Assembly (NCBI GenBank): GCA_002317595.1
Contig: DCHL01000048.1
Span: forward strand, 1-18,840
Length of the DNA: 18,840 nt
Direction: 5' to 3'
Source of the DNA: Lachnospiraceae bacterium UBA1753
Lineage (GTDB): Bacteria; Bacillota; Clostridia; Lachnospirales; Lachnospiraceae
Shown: piece after piece, positions 1-6,690 of the stretch
Position numbering within the stretch: position 1 is the stretch's first letter
How the letters are laid out: each line of letters begins with the position of its first letter
Translations under genes and position numbers: made by a program
Notes under the pieces: model-generated
What the model was told of the DNA's origin: nothing
The model's input: the letters and a program-made list of their open reading frames with translations, nothing else
Database searches by the model: none

Positions 1-989
1 AAAATAGGATTTCGCCTTTTTGATGGAATTTTTAAAATATCTCTATCCTTAAGCGAAATACCACTTACCATTCCACCTGGCGAGTATATCTCAATTCTGT
101 CATCAAACATGTCTATATGAACTTCACTACCCAATTCTGTATAGCTTCTATGAATTAGAGCATTTACAATCCCTTCTAGAACTGCTCGTTCAGGATAGTC
201 CGGCATCTCAACCCTTCTATCAGATTCTTTGCGCCATGCCTTTTTTGAATTATTTGTCACGAAATCAATTCCCGCCTGCAAAAGCACAACAAGACCACCT
301 GAATATTCCTTATCATCTATAGCATCTATTATCCCATCTGCTTTTGTTTTTCCACTCCATCTAGTACAAAATAACCTCGATTGTTTTACTGGTGATTCAT
401 CTGCTAAAAGTGCTCCTGCATTAGTTAAATTACCATTCTCATCGATAAGTCCAAACGATTCGTAATCACTTTCCTCAAAGGTATTGCCAGTCCTTTGCTT
501 ATAAACAGATTTTAATTTTGTAAATGACATATCAGAAAAACTATATCTTGATTTTAGACTATCATATGTTTCGCCACTTCCTTTAAGAACTAACTCTCTA
601 ATCTTCAATGGTTCAGCCGGAACACTTTCATTTCCTATTCTGATATATGCAATAAGTTGACCATCGCCCTCATAATAATATGGGGTTTGTTGTCCAGCCA
701 AAATTTTTACAACAATAATTGTTGCTCCTTCAATCTTTTCGAAAGAAATATCAATATCCGGTATAGGATTCAAATGAACCTTTATAGCCTCACTAATAAT
801 CTCAGCATCTTTTTCTGGTTCATCTAAACCAACTACAGTCCCATCATCAGCAACACCAAAATACAAAGACCCACCGCTACCATTTGCAAAAGCACAAACA
901 CTCTTGCACCAGCTTTTAGGTTTCTTTGATTCTACAGCCTGTTTTTTATCATATTCGGATGTTTCACCTATTAAATCTTTTATATTCAT
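1..989 (-). CDS. AlbA_2-domain ATP-binding protein (RecG-C-like), 3' end outside window
   Basis: The frame is open from an ATG at 989 to the left edge: 329 codons with no stop, so the C-terminus is missing. Residues about 10-125 look like an AlbA_2 (Schlafen-like) nucleic-acid-binding domain, with AFANGSGGSLYFGVADDG near 33-50 and YIRIGNESVPA near 115-125. Residues about 255-329 resemble the HATPase_c_4/RecG-C module, with EGIVNALIHR at 272-281 and DDRIEIYSPGG at 306-316. Such proteins are often named RNA-binding or putative transcriptional regulators; some families lie in defence or mobile regions. The start is supported by AAGGA 7 nt upstream, which overlaps the stop of the helix-turn-helix gene before it, so the two are almost certainly co-transcribed. 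The family assignment is firm; the cellular role is unknown. Confidence 0.85.
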   Translation of the reverse strand, partial: MNIKDLIGETSEYDKKQAVESKKPKSWCKSVCAFANGSGGSLYFGVADDGTVVGLDEPEKDAEIISEAIKVHLNPIPDIDISFEKIEGATIIVVKILAGQQTPYYYEGDGQLIAYIRIGNESVPAEPLKIRELVLKGSGETYDSLKSRYSFSDMSFTKLKSVYKQRTGNTFEESDYESFGLIDENGNLTNAGALLADESPVKQSRLFCTRWSGKTKADGIIDAIDDKEYSGGLVVLLQAGIDFVTNNSKKAWRKESDRRVEMPDYPERAVLEGIVNALIHRSYTELGSEVHIDMFDDRIEIYSPGGMVSGISLKDRDILKIPSKRRNPI

Positions 990-999
990 AAATCATTCC

Positions 1000-1182
1000 T
1001 TATTTCACAATCTTTTTGGGTCCTCTTTTTAACTCAGTAGGTTTTTCTGCAGTAATTGGAATTAACCATGTATTTCCTTTTAGTTCAGCACCTATTATCC
1101 TGCCTTCTTTACATAGTTTTGACACTCTTCGGCTTGTAATATTCCATTTGGTTGCAATCTCTTGTGTTGTTAAAAAATCCAT
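1000..1182 (-). CDS. Small helix-turn-helix DNA-binding protein (excisionase/MerR-like)
   Basis: This 60-residue protein is essentially one HTH domain. TTQEIATKWNITSRRVSKLC (5-24) is a typical recognition helix pair, followed by KEGRIIGAELKGNTWLIP, which looks like the small wing of MerR/Xis-type folds. The tail is basic (KRGPKKIVK). A GGAGG lies 6 nt upstream of the ATG, and a TTGATT-17-TATAAT promoter sits just beyond it. Its stop codon is 10 nt before the start of the AlbA_2 protein, so it probably regulates or partners with that gene. It is also the nearest intact DNA-binding gene to the palindrome array at 1385-1775 and could be one of its ligands; that is speculation. It might instead be a leftover of a mobile element. 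Confidence 0.8.
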   Translation of the reverse strand: MDFLTTQEIATKWNITSRRVSKLCKEGRIIGAELKGNTWLIPITAEKPTELKRGPKKIVK

Positions 1183-1199
1183 ATCGAACCTCCAAAAAT

Positions 1200-1228
1200 A
1201 TTATATTCCTCAAGAAGAACAAAATCAA
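1200..1228 (-). promoter_or_regulatory. Sigma-A-type promoter for the HTH/AlbA_2 operon
   Basis: Reading the minus strand, TTGATT (1228-1223) is followed after exactly 17 nt by TATAAT (1205-1200). The expected transcription start would be near 1193, at the edge of the GGAGG ribosome site (1193-1189), so the leader would be very short. The -35 box overlaps the stop codon of the reading-frame remnant at 1225-1440. Confidence 0.65.
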
Positions 1229-1440
1229 TTATTGCTTATTTTATCCATCCATTTTCTTGCCTGCTCTCTCGGTTCCTCAGATACCCTTCTTGGTTTACGA
1301 TAACTAACGGATGATTTAGGCATTTCATAGGTCTTGTCGATATCTGTTACCCTTGCTCGGTTTCGAGCAGGTTTAAGCGGTTGTGGTGGAATCTGCGCCT
1401 TTTTACGCGATTTTACACCATTCCTCTTACTGCCAATTTC
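1225..1440 (-). pseudogene. Open reading-frame remnant, start missing
   Basis: On the minus strand a frame of 71 sense codons lies between a TGA at 1443-1441 and a TGA at 1227-1225. It reads protein-like and basic in its second half (KPARNRARV, then SVSYRKPRRVSEEPREQARK, ending WMDKISNN). No ATG, GTG or TTG with a ribosome site appears at its upstream end; the only in-frame ATG near the middle has no Shine-Dalgarno. It may be the C-terminal scrap of a lost gene. I do not recognise a family. The first palindrome of the array (1385-1419) lies inside it, so it could also be chance. Confidence 0.25.
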
Positions 1441-1775
1441 TCAGATTGGGTGTAATATCCTCACACATTAAGACTTTTACACCACTTTATGGCATAGCGA
1501 TGGTGTAATAAGTTTCTTTTTGCAGATTTTTACACCACCGGATTCTCTACGCACTTTCCATCACAATTCAAAAAGGTGGAATCCAGCTCCAATCTCGAAA
1601 TATTCCACCATTTTGAATCTCGCGAACGGTGTAAAAAGTTTCTGAACTCGCCTTTTTACACCCATACAGAAATCTCAGCTCTTTTGTATGGTGGAAATTT
1701 AATCAAATCCACTCTTATTACACCCATTTTCTGGCAGCAAGGTGTAAAATAGCTTCTTTTTCAGAAATTTACACC
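1385..1775. repeat. Array of seven 35-bp interrupted palindromes GGTGKAA-N21-TTMCACC
   Basis: Seven inverted pairs are seen at 1385-1419, 1449-1483, 1502-1536, 1575-1609, 1628-1662, 1690-1724 and 1741-1775. In every one the arms are GGTGTAA or GGTGGAA on the left and TTACACC or TTCCACC on the right, with exactly 21 nt between. Ten of the 14 half-sites carry GGTGTAA and four GGTGGAA (1385, 1575, 1690 and the right arm of the fourth pair). Some arms extend further: GGTGTAAAAAG/CTTTTTACACC in unit 5 is a perfect 11-bp match. The 21-nt interiors differ between units, so this is not one sequence copied seven times. Start-to-start distances are 64, 53, 73, 53, 62 and 51 bp, near 6, 5, 7, 5, 6 and 5 turns at 10.5 bp per turn. 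This is what a multi-site landing pad for a dimeric DNA-binding protein would look like. It lies beyond the terminator of the parA-family operon. Confidence 0.9.
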
Positions 1776-1794
1776 CACCAATAACCATTTCAAA

Positions 1795-1864
1795 AGCACT
1801 ATCATCTCCACACGCACAAGCACCATCATCTCCTCACACAAGCACCATCATCTCCACATACAAA
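1795..1864. repeat. Three short direct repeats of 22-24 bp
   Basis: Three head-to-tail copies share AGCACYATCATCTCC followed by a variable ACA-rich tail, at 1795-1818, 1819-1840 and 1841-1864. They sit between the palindrome array and the operon terminator. They do not encode anything convincing and look like a short minisatellite. Confidence 0.75.
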
Positions 1865-1900
1865 AGCAGCCCCACGCAGATCAAAAGATCCGCGCGGGGC
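1861..1900 (-). terminator. Strong intrinsic terminator of the HAD-ParA-basic protein operon
   Basis: On the minus strand a 14-bp stem (1900-1887 pairing with 1882-1869, GCCCCGCGCGGATC against GATCTGCGTGGGGC, two G-T wobbles) closes a TTTT loop. It is followed by TGCTTTTG. It stands about 40 nt after the stop of the lysine/alanine-rich gene. Confidence 0.85.
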
Positions 1901-1938
1901 CGCATCATAACTCAACTCACTTATTTCAAAGCTACCGA

Positions 1939-2400
1939 TTACAGGAAATAAACCGGAATATCGTCTCCTACGCCAAATGTCTCATTGGGCATTGCATCCC
2001 TGTCGAGGACGCCTGCGCTGGGCTGGTATACGATCTTGTCAAGAACCTCAGCTGAAGGAGCAGCGATAACCGCCTTCTCAGTAACCTTGGAAACAGGCTT
2101 TTCAGCAGCCTTGGAAACCGCCTTCTTGGCAGGAGCCTTCTTCGCAGGAGATTTCTTAGTCTCAGTCTTCTTAGCCGCAGTCTTTGTAGCTGTTTTCTTA
2201 GCAGGCGTCTTCGCTGCCTTAGTTTCTGCAGCTACTTCCTTCTCAGCTGCAGCTGCTGCCTTAGTTTCTACAGCTGCTGCCTTCTCAGCTACAGGCGCTG
2301 CCTTAGCCTCCTTGACCGATGCTGCCTCCTTAGCCGGTGCAGCAGCCTTCTTCACTGATGCCTTTGCTGCCCTTGATACACTTCCTTTACCTACTGCCAT
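1939..2400 (-). CDS. Histone-H1-like lysine/alanine-rich protein, coupled to the ParA-family ATPase
   Basis: This 153-residue protein has two parts. Residues 1-112 are almost entirely Ala, Lys, Glu, Thr, Pro, Val and Ser, with PAKK/AAKK motifs (TPAKKTATKTAAKK, SPAKKAPAKK) like the tails of histone H1 and of bacterial H1-like nucleoid proteins. A 14-residue internal duplication is visible around ETKAA (45-49 and 59-63). Residues 113-153 form a different, non-repetitive tail with PSAEVLD (115-121) and PSAGVLD (127-133), ending GDDIPVYFL. The start is secure: a perfect AGGAGGT lies 8 nt upstream, and the ATG overlaps the end of the ATPase gene by 14 nt, implying translational coupling. The likely role is non-specific DNA binding through the basic region, with the short tail as a partner-binding peptide; that is inference. 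No homologue of ParB is recognisable. A terminator follows about 40 nt downstream. Confidence 0.85.
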   Translation of the reverse strand: MAVGKGSVSRAAKASVKKAAAPAKEAASVKEAKAAPVAEKAAAVETKAAAAAEKEVAAETKAAKTPAKKTATKTAAKKTETKKSPAKKAPAKKAVSKAAEKPVSKVTEKAVIAAPSAEVLDKIVYQPSAGVLDRDAMPNETFGVGDDIPVYFL

Positions 2401-3172
2401 AACTGATTACCTCCTCTGATAACTGTTTAAATTCCTTTGCACTTCTGGTATTCTTCTTGAACGCTGCCACAGGCTTCGATGCGTCCTGTGCCCACTCAAC
2501 AGAAGAATCCACATGTATTGAAGTCTCAAACACATTCATATCCTCGAACCCATCCAGAATCTCCTTGGTCTGGCGATAGTAGTTCTTCCTCTCATCGACC
2601 TTAGTGATAAGGATGCCCATGATTGATGCATCGGTCATATCCTCAAGTCCCGCCAGGAAGTCAAACATATTGGCAAGTCCGAAGAGTCCCCAGGGCGATG
2701 CCTCAACTGGAATGATAACCTTGTCCGAAGCACACAGGATATTGATAACCCAGGTTCCGAGTGTCGGCGGCGCGTCAATGAGGATGTAGTCGTACACGCC
2801 AGACTCCTTAATTTTCTTCAGGCACTTCTTGAGAACAAGCTCGCGCTGCATCATGGTGAAAAGTTCGTACTCCACCTGACTCATCAGTGTAGACGAAGGA
2901 ACCAGGTCGAGATTCTCGTAAGGGGTCGGCGTGATATAATCCGTCAGGTCCTTCTTGCCACGCACAGCCTCATAGAGATTGTGTCCGCTTTCAGCCATCT
3001 CAAGAACCTTATCCTCGTCAAAAAATGAAAGAGACAGGTTCAGCTGCATATCACCATCCACCATCAGGACCTTCTTGCCCGCCTGAGACAGTTCGTAGGC
3101 CAGGTTCGCACACACAGTGGACTTTCCACTTCCACCCTTATTATTTGTAAAACATATGGTTATTGTCATCAT
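2387..3172 (-). CDS. ParA/Soj-family deviant Walker ATPase
   Basis: The 261-residue product has every hallmark of a ParA/MinD-type ATPase. There is a deviant Walker A motif, NNKGGSGKST (10-19), with the signature lysine K12 and P-loop lysine K17. VLMVDGDMQ follows at 35-43, and Walker B is YILIDAPP (129-136) with D133. The length is that of chromosomal Soj or a type Ib ParA; there is no N-terminal HTH of type Ia. Such ATPases dimerise on ATP, bind DNA non-specifically and position DNA, plasmids or protein clusters. Its usual ParB partner is absent. Instead it sits between a HAD phosphatase (ATGA overlap at 3169-3172) and a basic H1-like protein (14-nt overlap). Two adjacent ATGs exist (3172 and 3169), both close behind a G-rich ribosome site. 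The family call is near certain; the cargo is unknown. Confidence 0.95.
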   Translation of the reverse strand: MMTITICFTNNKGGSGKSTVCANLAYELSQAGKKVLMVDGDMQLNLSLSFFDEDKVLEMAESGHNLYEAVRGKKDLTDYITPTPYENLDLVPSSTLMSQVEYELFTMMQRELVLKKCLKKIKESGVYDYILIDAPPTLGTWVINILCASDKVIIPVEASPWGLFGLANMFDFLAGLEDMTDASIMGILITKVDERKNYYRQTKEILDGFEDMNVFETSIHVDSSVEWAQDASKPVAAFKKNTRSAKEFKQLSEEVISYGSR

Positions 3173-3972
3173 ATCACCCCCAGTTTCCTGAGTCCGTTGC
3201 TGATTCCGCCCTCAAACAGCGGCTCAGTGACAAAGGTCGCCATCTTTATCATCTCAGGTGTCGCATCTCCCATCGCCACTTTTGTCTTCACGGCCTTGAA
3301 CATATCTATATCATTATTGCTGTCGCCAAATGCCACAGTATCTTCAAAGTCCACACCCAGCACTCCCGTCAGTACTGCAAGGGCTATTCCCTTGGAATGT
3401 CCCTTGGCAATCATCTCGACCGTGCTTCCGACAAAAGCACCCTCATGCCAGATAGCGTCAAAGATATCCGACAGTTCACTGACAGCCTTCTCGGCATTAC
3501 ATCCCGGGAGCCGCTTTGCACTTATCTTATTAATATGAAGATTGTCCTCATTTCCGCGGATGGTTCTATGCTTATCCCCAAGCACCTGCGTAATCAAATC
3601 AGCGAACCAGTCGACCTCCGTCGTGTACTCATCAAGGTCATAGTACATGTGGGCATTGCCCTCCATTACAGGTACCAGTCCATTCTGACGAAGCACCTCC
3701 ATCGCATGCCTCGCCGTGTCAAGCGGAAGTTCAAAGTCATAGACCGGCTTGCCCTGATACTCGATGTACGCTCCCATGTTGCTGATAATTCCCGAGAACG
3801 GGAGTTCAAGTGCTTCCTTAGGAATGAAAGCTCTGCTTCTTCCCGTACACAGGAAAGCCTTGTGCCCATTTGCCACAAGCTGCCTGATAGCCAGCTTCGC
3901 ATCCTCAGGAATCCCGCGTTTTATATCCAGGATAGTGCCATCTGCGTCAAAAAATATATATTTTTCAGCCAT
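3169..3972 (-). CDS. Cof-type HAD-IIB family phosphatase
   Basis: The 267-residue protein carries the full HAD set. Motif I is FFDADGT with nucleophile D9 and acid/base D11. Motif II is CTGR (42-45). The motif III lysine is in KGHSKG (K194), and the Mg-binding motif IV is GDSNND (216-221). The insert between motifs II and III is the C2B cap of the Cof/YkrA group. Family members dephosphorylate sugar phosphates, nucleotides or cofactor intermediates such as pyridoxal phosphate; the substrate cannot be read from sequence. It is cytoplasmic, with no signal peptide. Its stop overlaps the start of the ParA-family gene, an unusual partnership. No clear ribosome site or promoter is visible; the 150 nt before it are nearly all 23-bp repeats, so it may be expressed by read-through from the glucosidase gene, after which I see no terminator. 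Confidence 0.93.
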   Translation of the reverse strand: MAEKYIFFDADGTILDIKRGIPEDAKLAIRQLVANGHKAFLCTGRSRAFIPKEALELPFSGIISNMGAYIEYQGKPVYDFELPLDTARHAMEVLRQNGLVPVMEGNAHMYYDLDEYTTEVDWFADLITQVLGDKHRTIRGNEDNLHINKISAKRLPGCNAEKAVSELSDIFDAIWHEGAFVGSTVEMIAKGHSKGIALAVLTGVLGVDFEDTVAFGDSNNDIDMFKAVKTKVAMGDATPEMIKMATFVTEPLFEGGISNGLRKLGVI

Positions 3973-4001
3973 ATCTCTGTATCTCTATAAAAAATATCCC
4001 C

Positions 4002-4139
4002 GTGCAATAATGTCTCATTCTCTAGTGCAATTACGCCTCAATCTCTAGCATAATCACACTTCAATCTCTAGTGCAATCACACCTCATTCTCTAGTGCAAT
4101 CACACCTCATTCTCTAGTGCAATCACGCCTCAATCTCCA
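4002..4139. repeat. Six tandem 23-bp units overlapping the 3' end of the glucosidase gene
   Basis: Six contiguous 23-nt units run 4002-4024, 4025-4047, 4048-4070, 4071-4093, 4094-4116 and 4117-4139; units 4 and 5 are identical. On the minus strand the sixth unit is the end of the glucosidase gene itself (ALEIEA and the TGA stop, then TTGCAC). The other five are diverged copies downstream of the stop, most of them still spelling ALE-(I/N)-E-(A/V)-stop. The array seems to have grown by slippage from the gene's own stop-codon region and fills nearly all of the gap to the HAD gene. Confidence 0.9.
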
Positions 4140-6411
4140 GTGCGTTCATCGCATCAACCACATCCCAGAGCATCTGGTTTGTAACCTTGCCACCGCCAAA
4201 GCTTAAGAGTGCCTTGAGCGGAAGATCCGCAAGCATTGCCTCCTGCATCTCTGTGGAGATAGCCTCTGCCGCTGATTCACCATCCGCATCGCTTCCAAGG
4301 ATATAGCCCTCAAGAAGCGGCTCCACAAGTGCCTTACACTCGGGAAATCTGAAGATATCAGCCATCGGCGTTGTGTAAGAGAATCTCACAGGGCGCTTTC
4401 CAGTTCCAGCAACAGCAACAGCCGCGCTCGCCTTGATGTCTCTTGAAGACTCACCGATCTCAATGACATACTCGCCATCCTCAACAACCCACTTATGGAC
4501 CTCAGTATCCCAAAGTGCAAACGCACGCGAGTCGATGGTAAAGCTGACTGTCTTACTCTCTCCAGGATTAAGCTCCGTCTTAACAAATCCCTTGAGTTCC
4601 CTTATAGCCCTGTCAGTTCCATCCTGAGGTGCCCTGACATAGAGCTGTGCAACCGCCTTACCACGCACCTTGCCAATATTTTTTACCGTGGCAGTTACCG
4701 TCAGTTCCTCACCCTCAGTGAAGCTCTTTGATGACAGTCTCATGTCGTGGTACTCAAACTCCGTGTAAGAAAGACCGAAGCCAAACGGGAACATAACAGG
4801 CATATTTTTCTTATCATAATACCTGTATCCCACATAGATACCCTCGCGATATTCCGCCACATCCTTCTTTCCGGGGAAAAATAAGTAGCTTGGGTTATCT
4901 TCATACTTTAAGGGGAAGGTCTCAGCGAGGTGTCCCGAAGGATTCTTGCGTCCAAACAGCAGTTCAATGGTAGCCCCGCCGACCGCCTGTCCACCAAGAT
5001 ACATCTCGAGCACTCCAGGTACTTTGTCAAGCCATGGCATCTCCATGGGCGAACCGTTATGAAGTACTACCACAGTGTTAGGCTGGACCTTCACCACCTC
5101 GTCGATAAGCTTAAGCTGACACCCTGGCATTGACATATGCTTTCTGTCATAACCCTCAGACTCAAAGGAATCAGGAAGTCCGGCAAAAATCACTGCCTTA
5201 TCTGCCTTCATTGCAGCCTGAACCGCCTCTGCAATCATACCCTCATCAACAACATCATCCTTATCGTCGTATCCCTGAGCATAAATAATCTTTGCCTTGA
5301 TACCATACTTAGGATCAGCAGCTGCCTCCAGCGCACTCTCGGTCTTATGGCAGTTGATGTGTGAACTTCCACCGCCCTGGAATCTCGGCTTCTTGGCATA
5401 CTTTCCAATGAACGCGATTGTGCCATCATTAGGAATAGGAAGAATCCTGTCCTCATTCTTGAGAAGTACTGCGCACTCCGCCTCAGTCTCTCTTGCAAGC
5501 TCGTGGTCCGCATCCATATCCCATGCTGTGTCTGGAGCCTTGCTGCTCTCATATTTTTCAACAAGCTTAAGAATTCTCTCAACCAGACGGTCCAGTACTT
5601 CCTCGGGGAGCTTGCCACTCTTAACGGCCTCAAGAACCAGCTTGTCATTCTCGCCGAAGGAAGGTGGCATCTCAAGGTCAAGGCCCGCTGCCACTCCTGC
5701 AACTCTGTCATTGACAGCGCCCCAGTCACTCATCACAAGACCATCAAATCCCCACTCGTCCCTGAGGATATCTGTAAGCGTCGTCTTATTCTCACTTCCA
5801 TACACGCCGTTTATCTTGTTGTATGAGCACATCACAGTCCAGGGTTCGCCCTCCTTGATAGCGCCTTCGAACGCTGCCAGGTAAATCTCCCTGAATGCAC
5901 GCTCATCAACCTGCGAATCCGTCGTCATCCTGCGGTACTCCTGGTTGTTCACGGCAAAATGCTTGATTGAGGTGCCGACCTTCTTACTCTGGACACCCTT
6001 AATAAGACTTCCGGCCATCTGCGATGCCAGATAGGGATCCTCAGATACATACTCAAAGTTTCTTCCGCACAGCGGTGACCTCTTGATATTGACAGCCGGC
6101 CCCAGCAATACTGCAACGCCCTCATGCTGGCACTCATCGCCAAGAGCCGCACCCATCTTCGCAAGCAGTTCCCTGTCAAAGGATGATGATGTCGCACATG
6201 CTGCCGGAAAACACACTGCCTTAATACTGTCGTTCACCCCGAGATTGTCTCCGCCTTCGTCCTGCTTCCTCAGTCCGTGCGGGCCGTCAGAAACCATGAT
6301 AGCAGGAATCCCCAGACGCTCCACAGCCTGTGTATGCCAGAAATCCTGACCAGAGCACATAGACGCCTTCTCTTCCAGCGTCATCTCAGAAATAATTTTC
6401 TTGATATCCAT
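4123..6411 (-). CDS. GH3 family beta-glucosidase (or related beta-glycosidase), cytoplasmic
   Basis: This 762-residue enzyme has the full architecture of a three-domain GH3 glycosidase. The N-terminal barrel has SDGPHGLR (41-48), GRNFEYVSEDP (116-126), KHFAVNNQE (150-158) and the nucleophile in VMSDWG (D229). The alpha/beta sandwich holds the likely acid/base in FESEGYDR (E419). A fibronectin-III-like domain spans about 570-655, preceded by FPFGFGLSYT (541-550). Enzymes like this release terminal beta-linked glucose or xylose from oligosaccharides. There is no signal peptide, so it probably acts on imported cello- or xylo-oligosaccharides. The start is fixed by AGGAG 6 nt upstream. A promoter with TATAAT lies about 60 nt upstream. 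The last codons form part of the 23-bp repeat array. Exact sugar specificity is not readable. Confidence 0.95.
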   Translation of the reverse strand: MDIKKIISEMTLEEKASMCSGQDFWHTQAVERLGIPAIMVSDGPHGLRKQDEGGDNLGVNDSIKAVCFPAACATSSSFDRELLAKMGAALGDECQHEGVAVLLGPAVNIKRSPLCGRNFEYVSEDPYLASQMAGSLIKGVQSKKVGTSIKHFAVNNQEYRRMTTDSQVDERAFREIYLAAFEGAIKEGEPWTVMCSYNKINGVYGSENKTTLTDILRDEWGFDGLVMSDWGAVNDRVAGVAAGLDLEMPPSFGENDKLVLEAVKSGKLPEEVLDRLVERILKLVEKYESSKAPDTAWDMDADHELARETEAECAVLLKNEDRILPIPNDGTIAFIGKYAKKPRFQGGGSSHINCHKTESALEAAADPKYGIKAKIIYAQGYDDKDDVVDEGMIAEAVQAAMKADKAVIFAGLPDSFESEGYDRKHMSMPGCQLKLIDEVVKVQPNTVVVLHNGSPMEMPWLDKVPGVLEMYLGGQAVGGATIELLFGRKNPSGHLAETFPLKYEDNPSYLFFPGKKDVAEYREGIYVGYRYYDKKNMPVMFPFGFGLSYTEFEYHDMRLSSKSFTEGEELTVTATVKNIGKVRGKAVAQLYVRAPQDGTDRAIRELKGFVKTELNPGESKTVSFTIDSRAFALWDTEVHKWVVEDGEYVIEIGESSRDIKASAAVAVAGTGKRPVRFSYTTPMADIFRFPECKALVEPLLEGYILGSDADGESAAEAISTEMQEAMLADLPLKALLSFGGGKVTNQMLWDVVDAMNALEIEA

Positions 6412-6469
6412 TTCCTTCTCCTATCAAATTCCCAAAATACATCTTGTGTACCATAACCCTAATGCATAC

Positions 6470-6499
6470 ATTATATACCACTATGTTGTGTATTGTCTT
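6470..6499 (-). promoter_or_regulatory. Probable promoter of the glucosidase gene
   Basis: On the minus strand AAGACA (6499-6494) precedes a perfect TATAAT (6475-6470) with an 18-nt spacer. The -35 box is weak, suggesting an activator may be needed. The transcript leader would be about 50 nt. Confidence 0.5.
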
Positions 6500-6553
6500 T
6501 AATTAAATGGGATAAAAATAATGCAATATTCACCTGATTAGATTTTTTACTTA

Positions 6554-6582
6554 TTGACAAGAGCAAATGTTTGCGATAATAT
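6554..6582 (+). promoter_or_regulatory. Promoter of the tRNA-Arg gene
   Basis: A perfect TTGACA (6554-6559) is followed by TAATAT (6577-6582) with a 17-nt spacer; GATAAT at 6575-6580 is an alternative with 15 nt. The spacer contains the dyad GCAAA-TG-TTTGC (6563-6574). Confidence 0.7.
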
Positions 6583-6612
6583 ATCTTCGTTGTCGGCAGA
6601 AGCGGATACGAT

Positions 6613-6686
6613 GTGCGCTTAGCTCAGCTGGATAGAGCGTTTGGCTACGGACCAAAAGGTCGGGGGTTCGAATCCTCTAGCGCACG
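6613..6686 (+). tRNA. tRNA-Arg (anticodon ACG)
   Basis: A full cloverleaf can be folded. The acceptor GTGCGCT (6613-6619) pairs with AGCGCAC (6679-6685). The D stem is GCTC/GAGC. The anticodon stem TTTGG/CCAAA carries loop CTACGGA, giving anticodon ACG (arginine CGN, A34 presumably modified to inosine). The T loop is TTCGAAT with a stem containing two G-T wobbles. The CCA end is not encoded. It has its own promoter and a terminator just after it. Confidence 0.96.
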
Positions 6687-6690
6687 TACA

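Noticed and set aside
1385..1775. CRISPR array, integron attC sites or a run of terminators
   Set aside because: There is no constant repeat with unique spacers of fixed length, no GTTRRRY core, and the 7-11-bp arms with 21-nt interiors lack the GC-rich stem and T-run of terminators.
1985..2419. Plus-strand frame of 144 codons opposite the lysine/alanine-rich gene
   Set aside because: It is the antisense shadow of an Ala/Lys-rich gene and has no ribosome site, whereas the minus-strand frame has a perfect one and overlaps the ATPase gene as an operon member would.
3163..3990. 275-codon plus-strand frame antisense to the HAD gene
   Set aside because: The minus-strand product has all HAD motifs and overlaps the next gene; the plus-strand frame has no recognisable motif or ribosome site.
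4002..4139. CRISPR array
   Set aside because: The 23-bp units are contiguous with no spacers, and one unit is coding sequence of the glucosidase.
5235..5729. Long alternative frames inside the glucosidase gene on both strands
   Set aside because: The GH3 frame has conserved catalytic residues across this region; the others are compositionally biased shadows.
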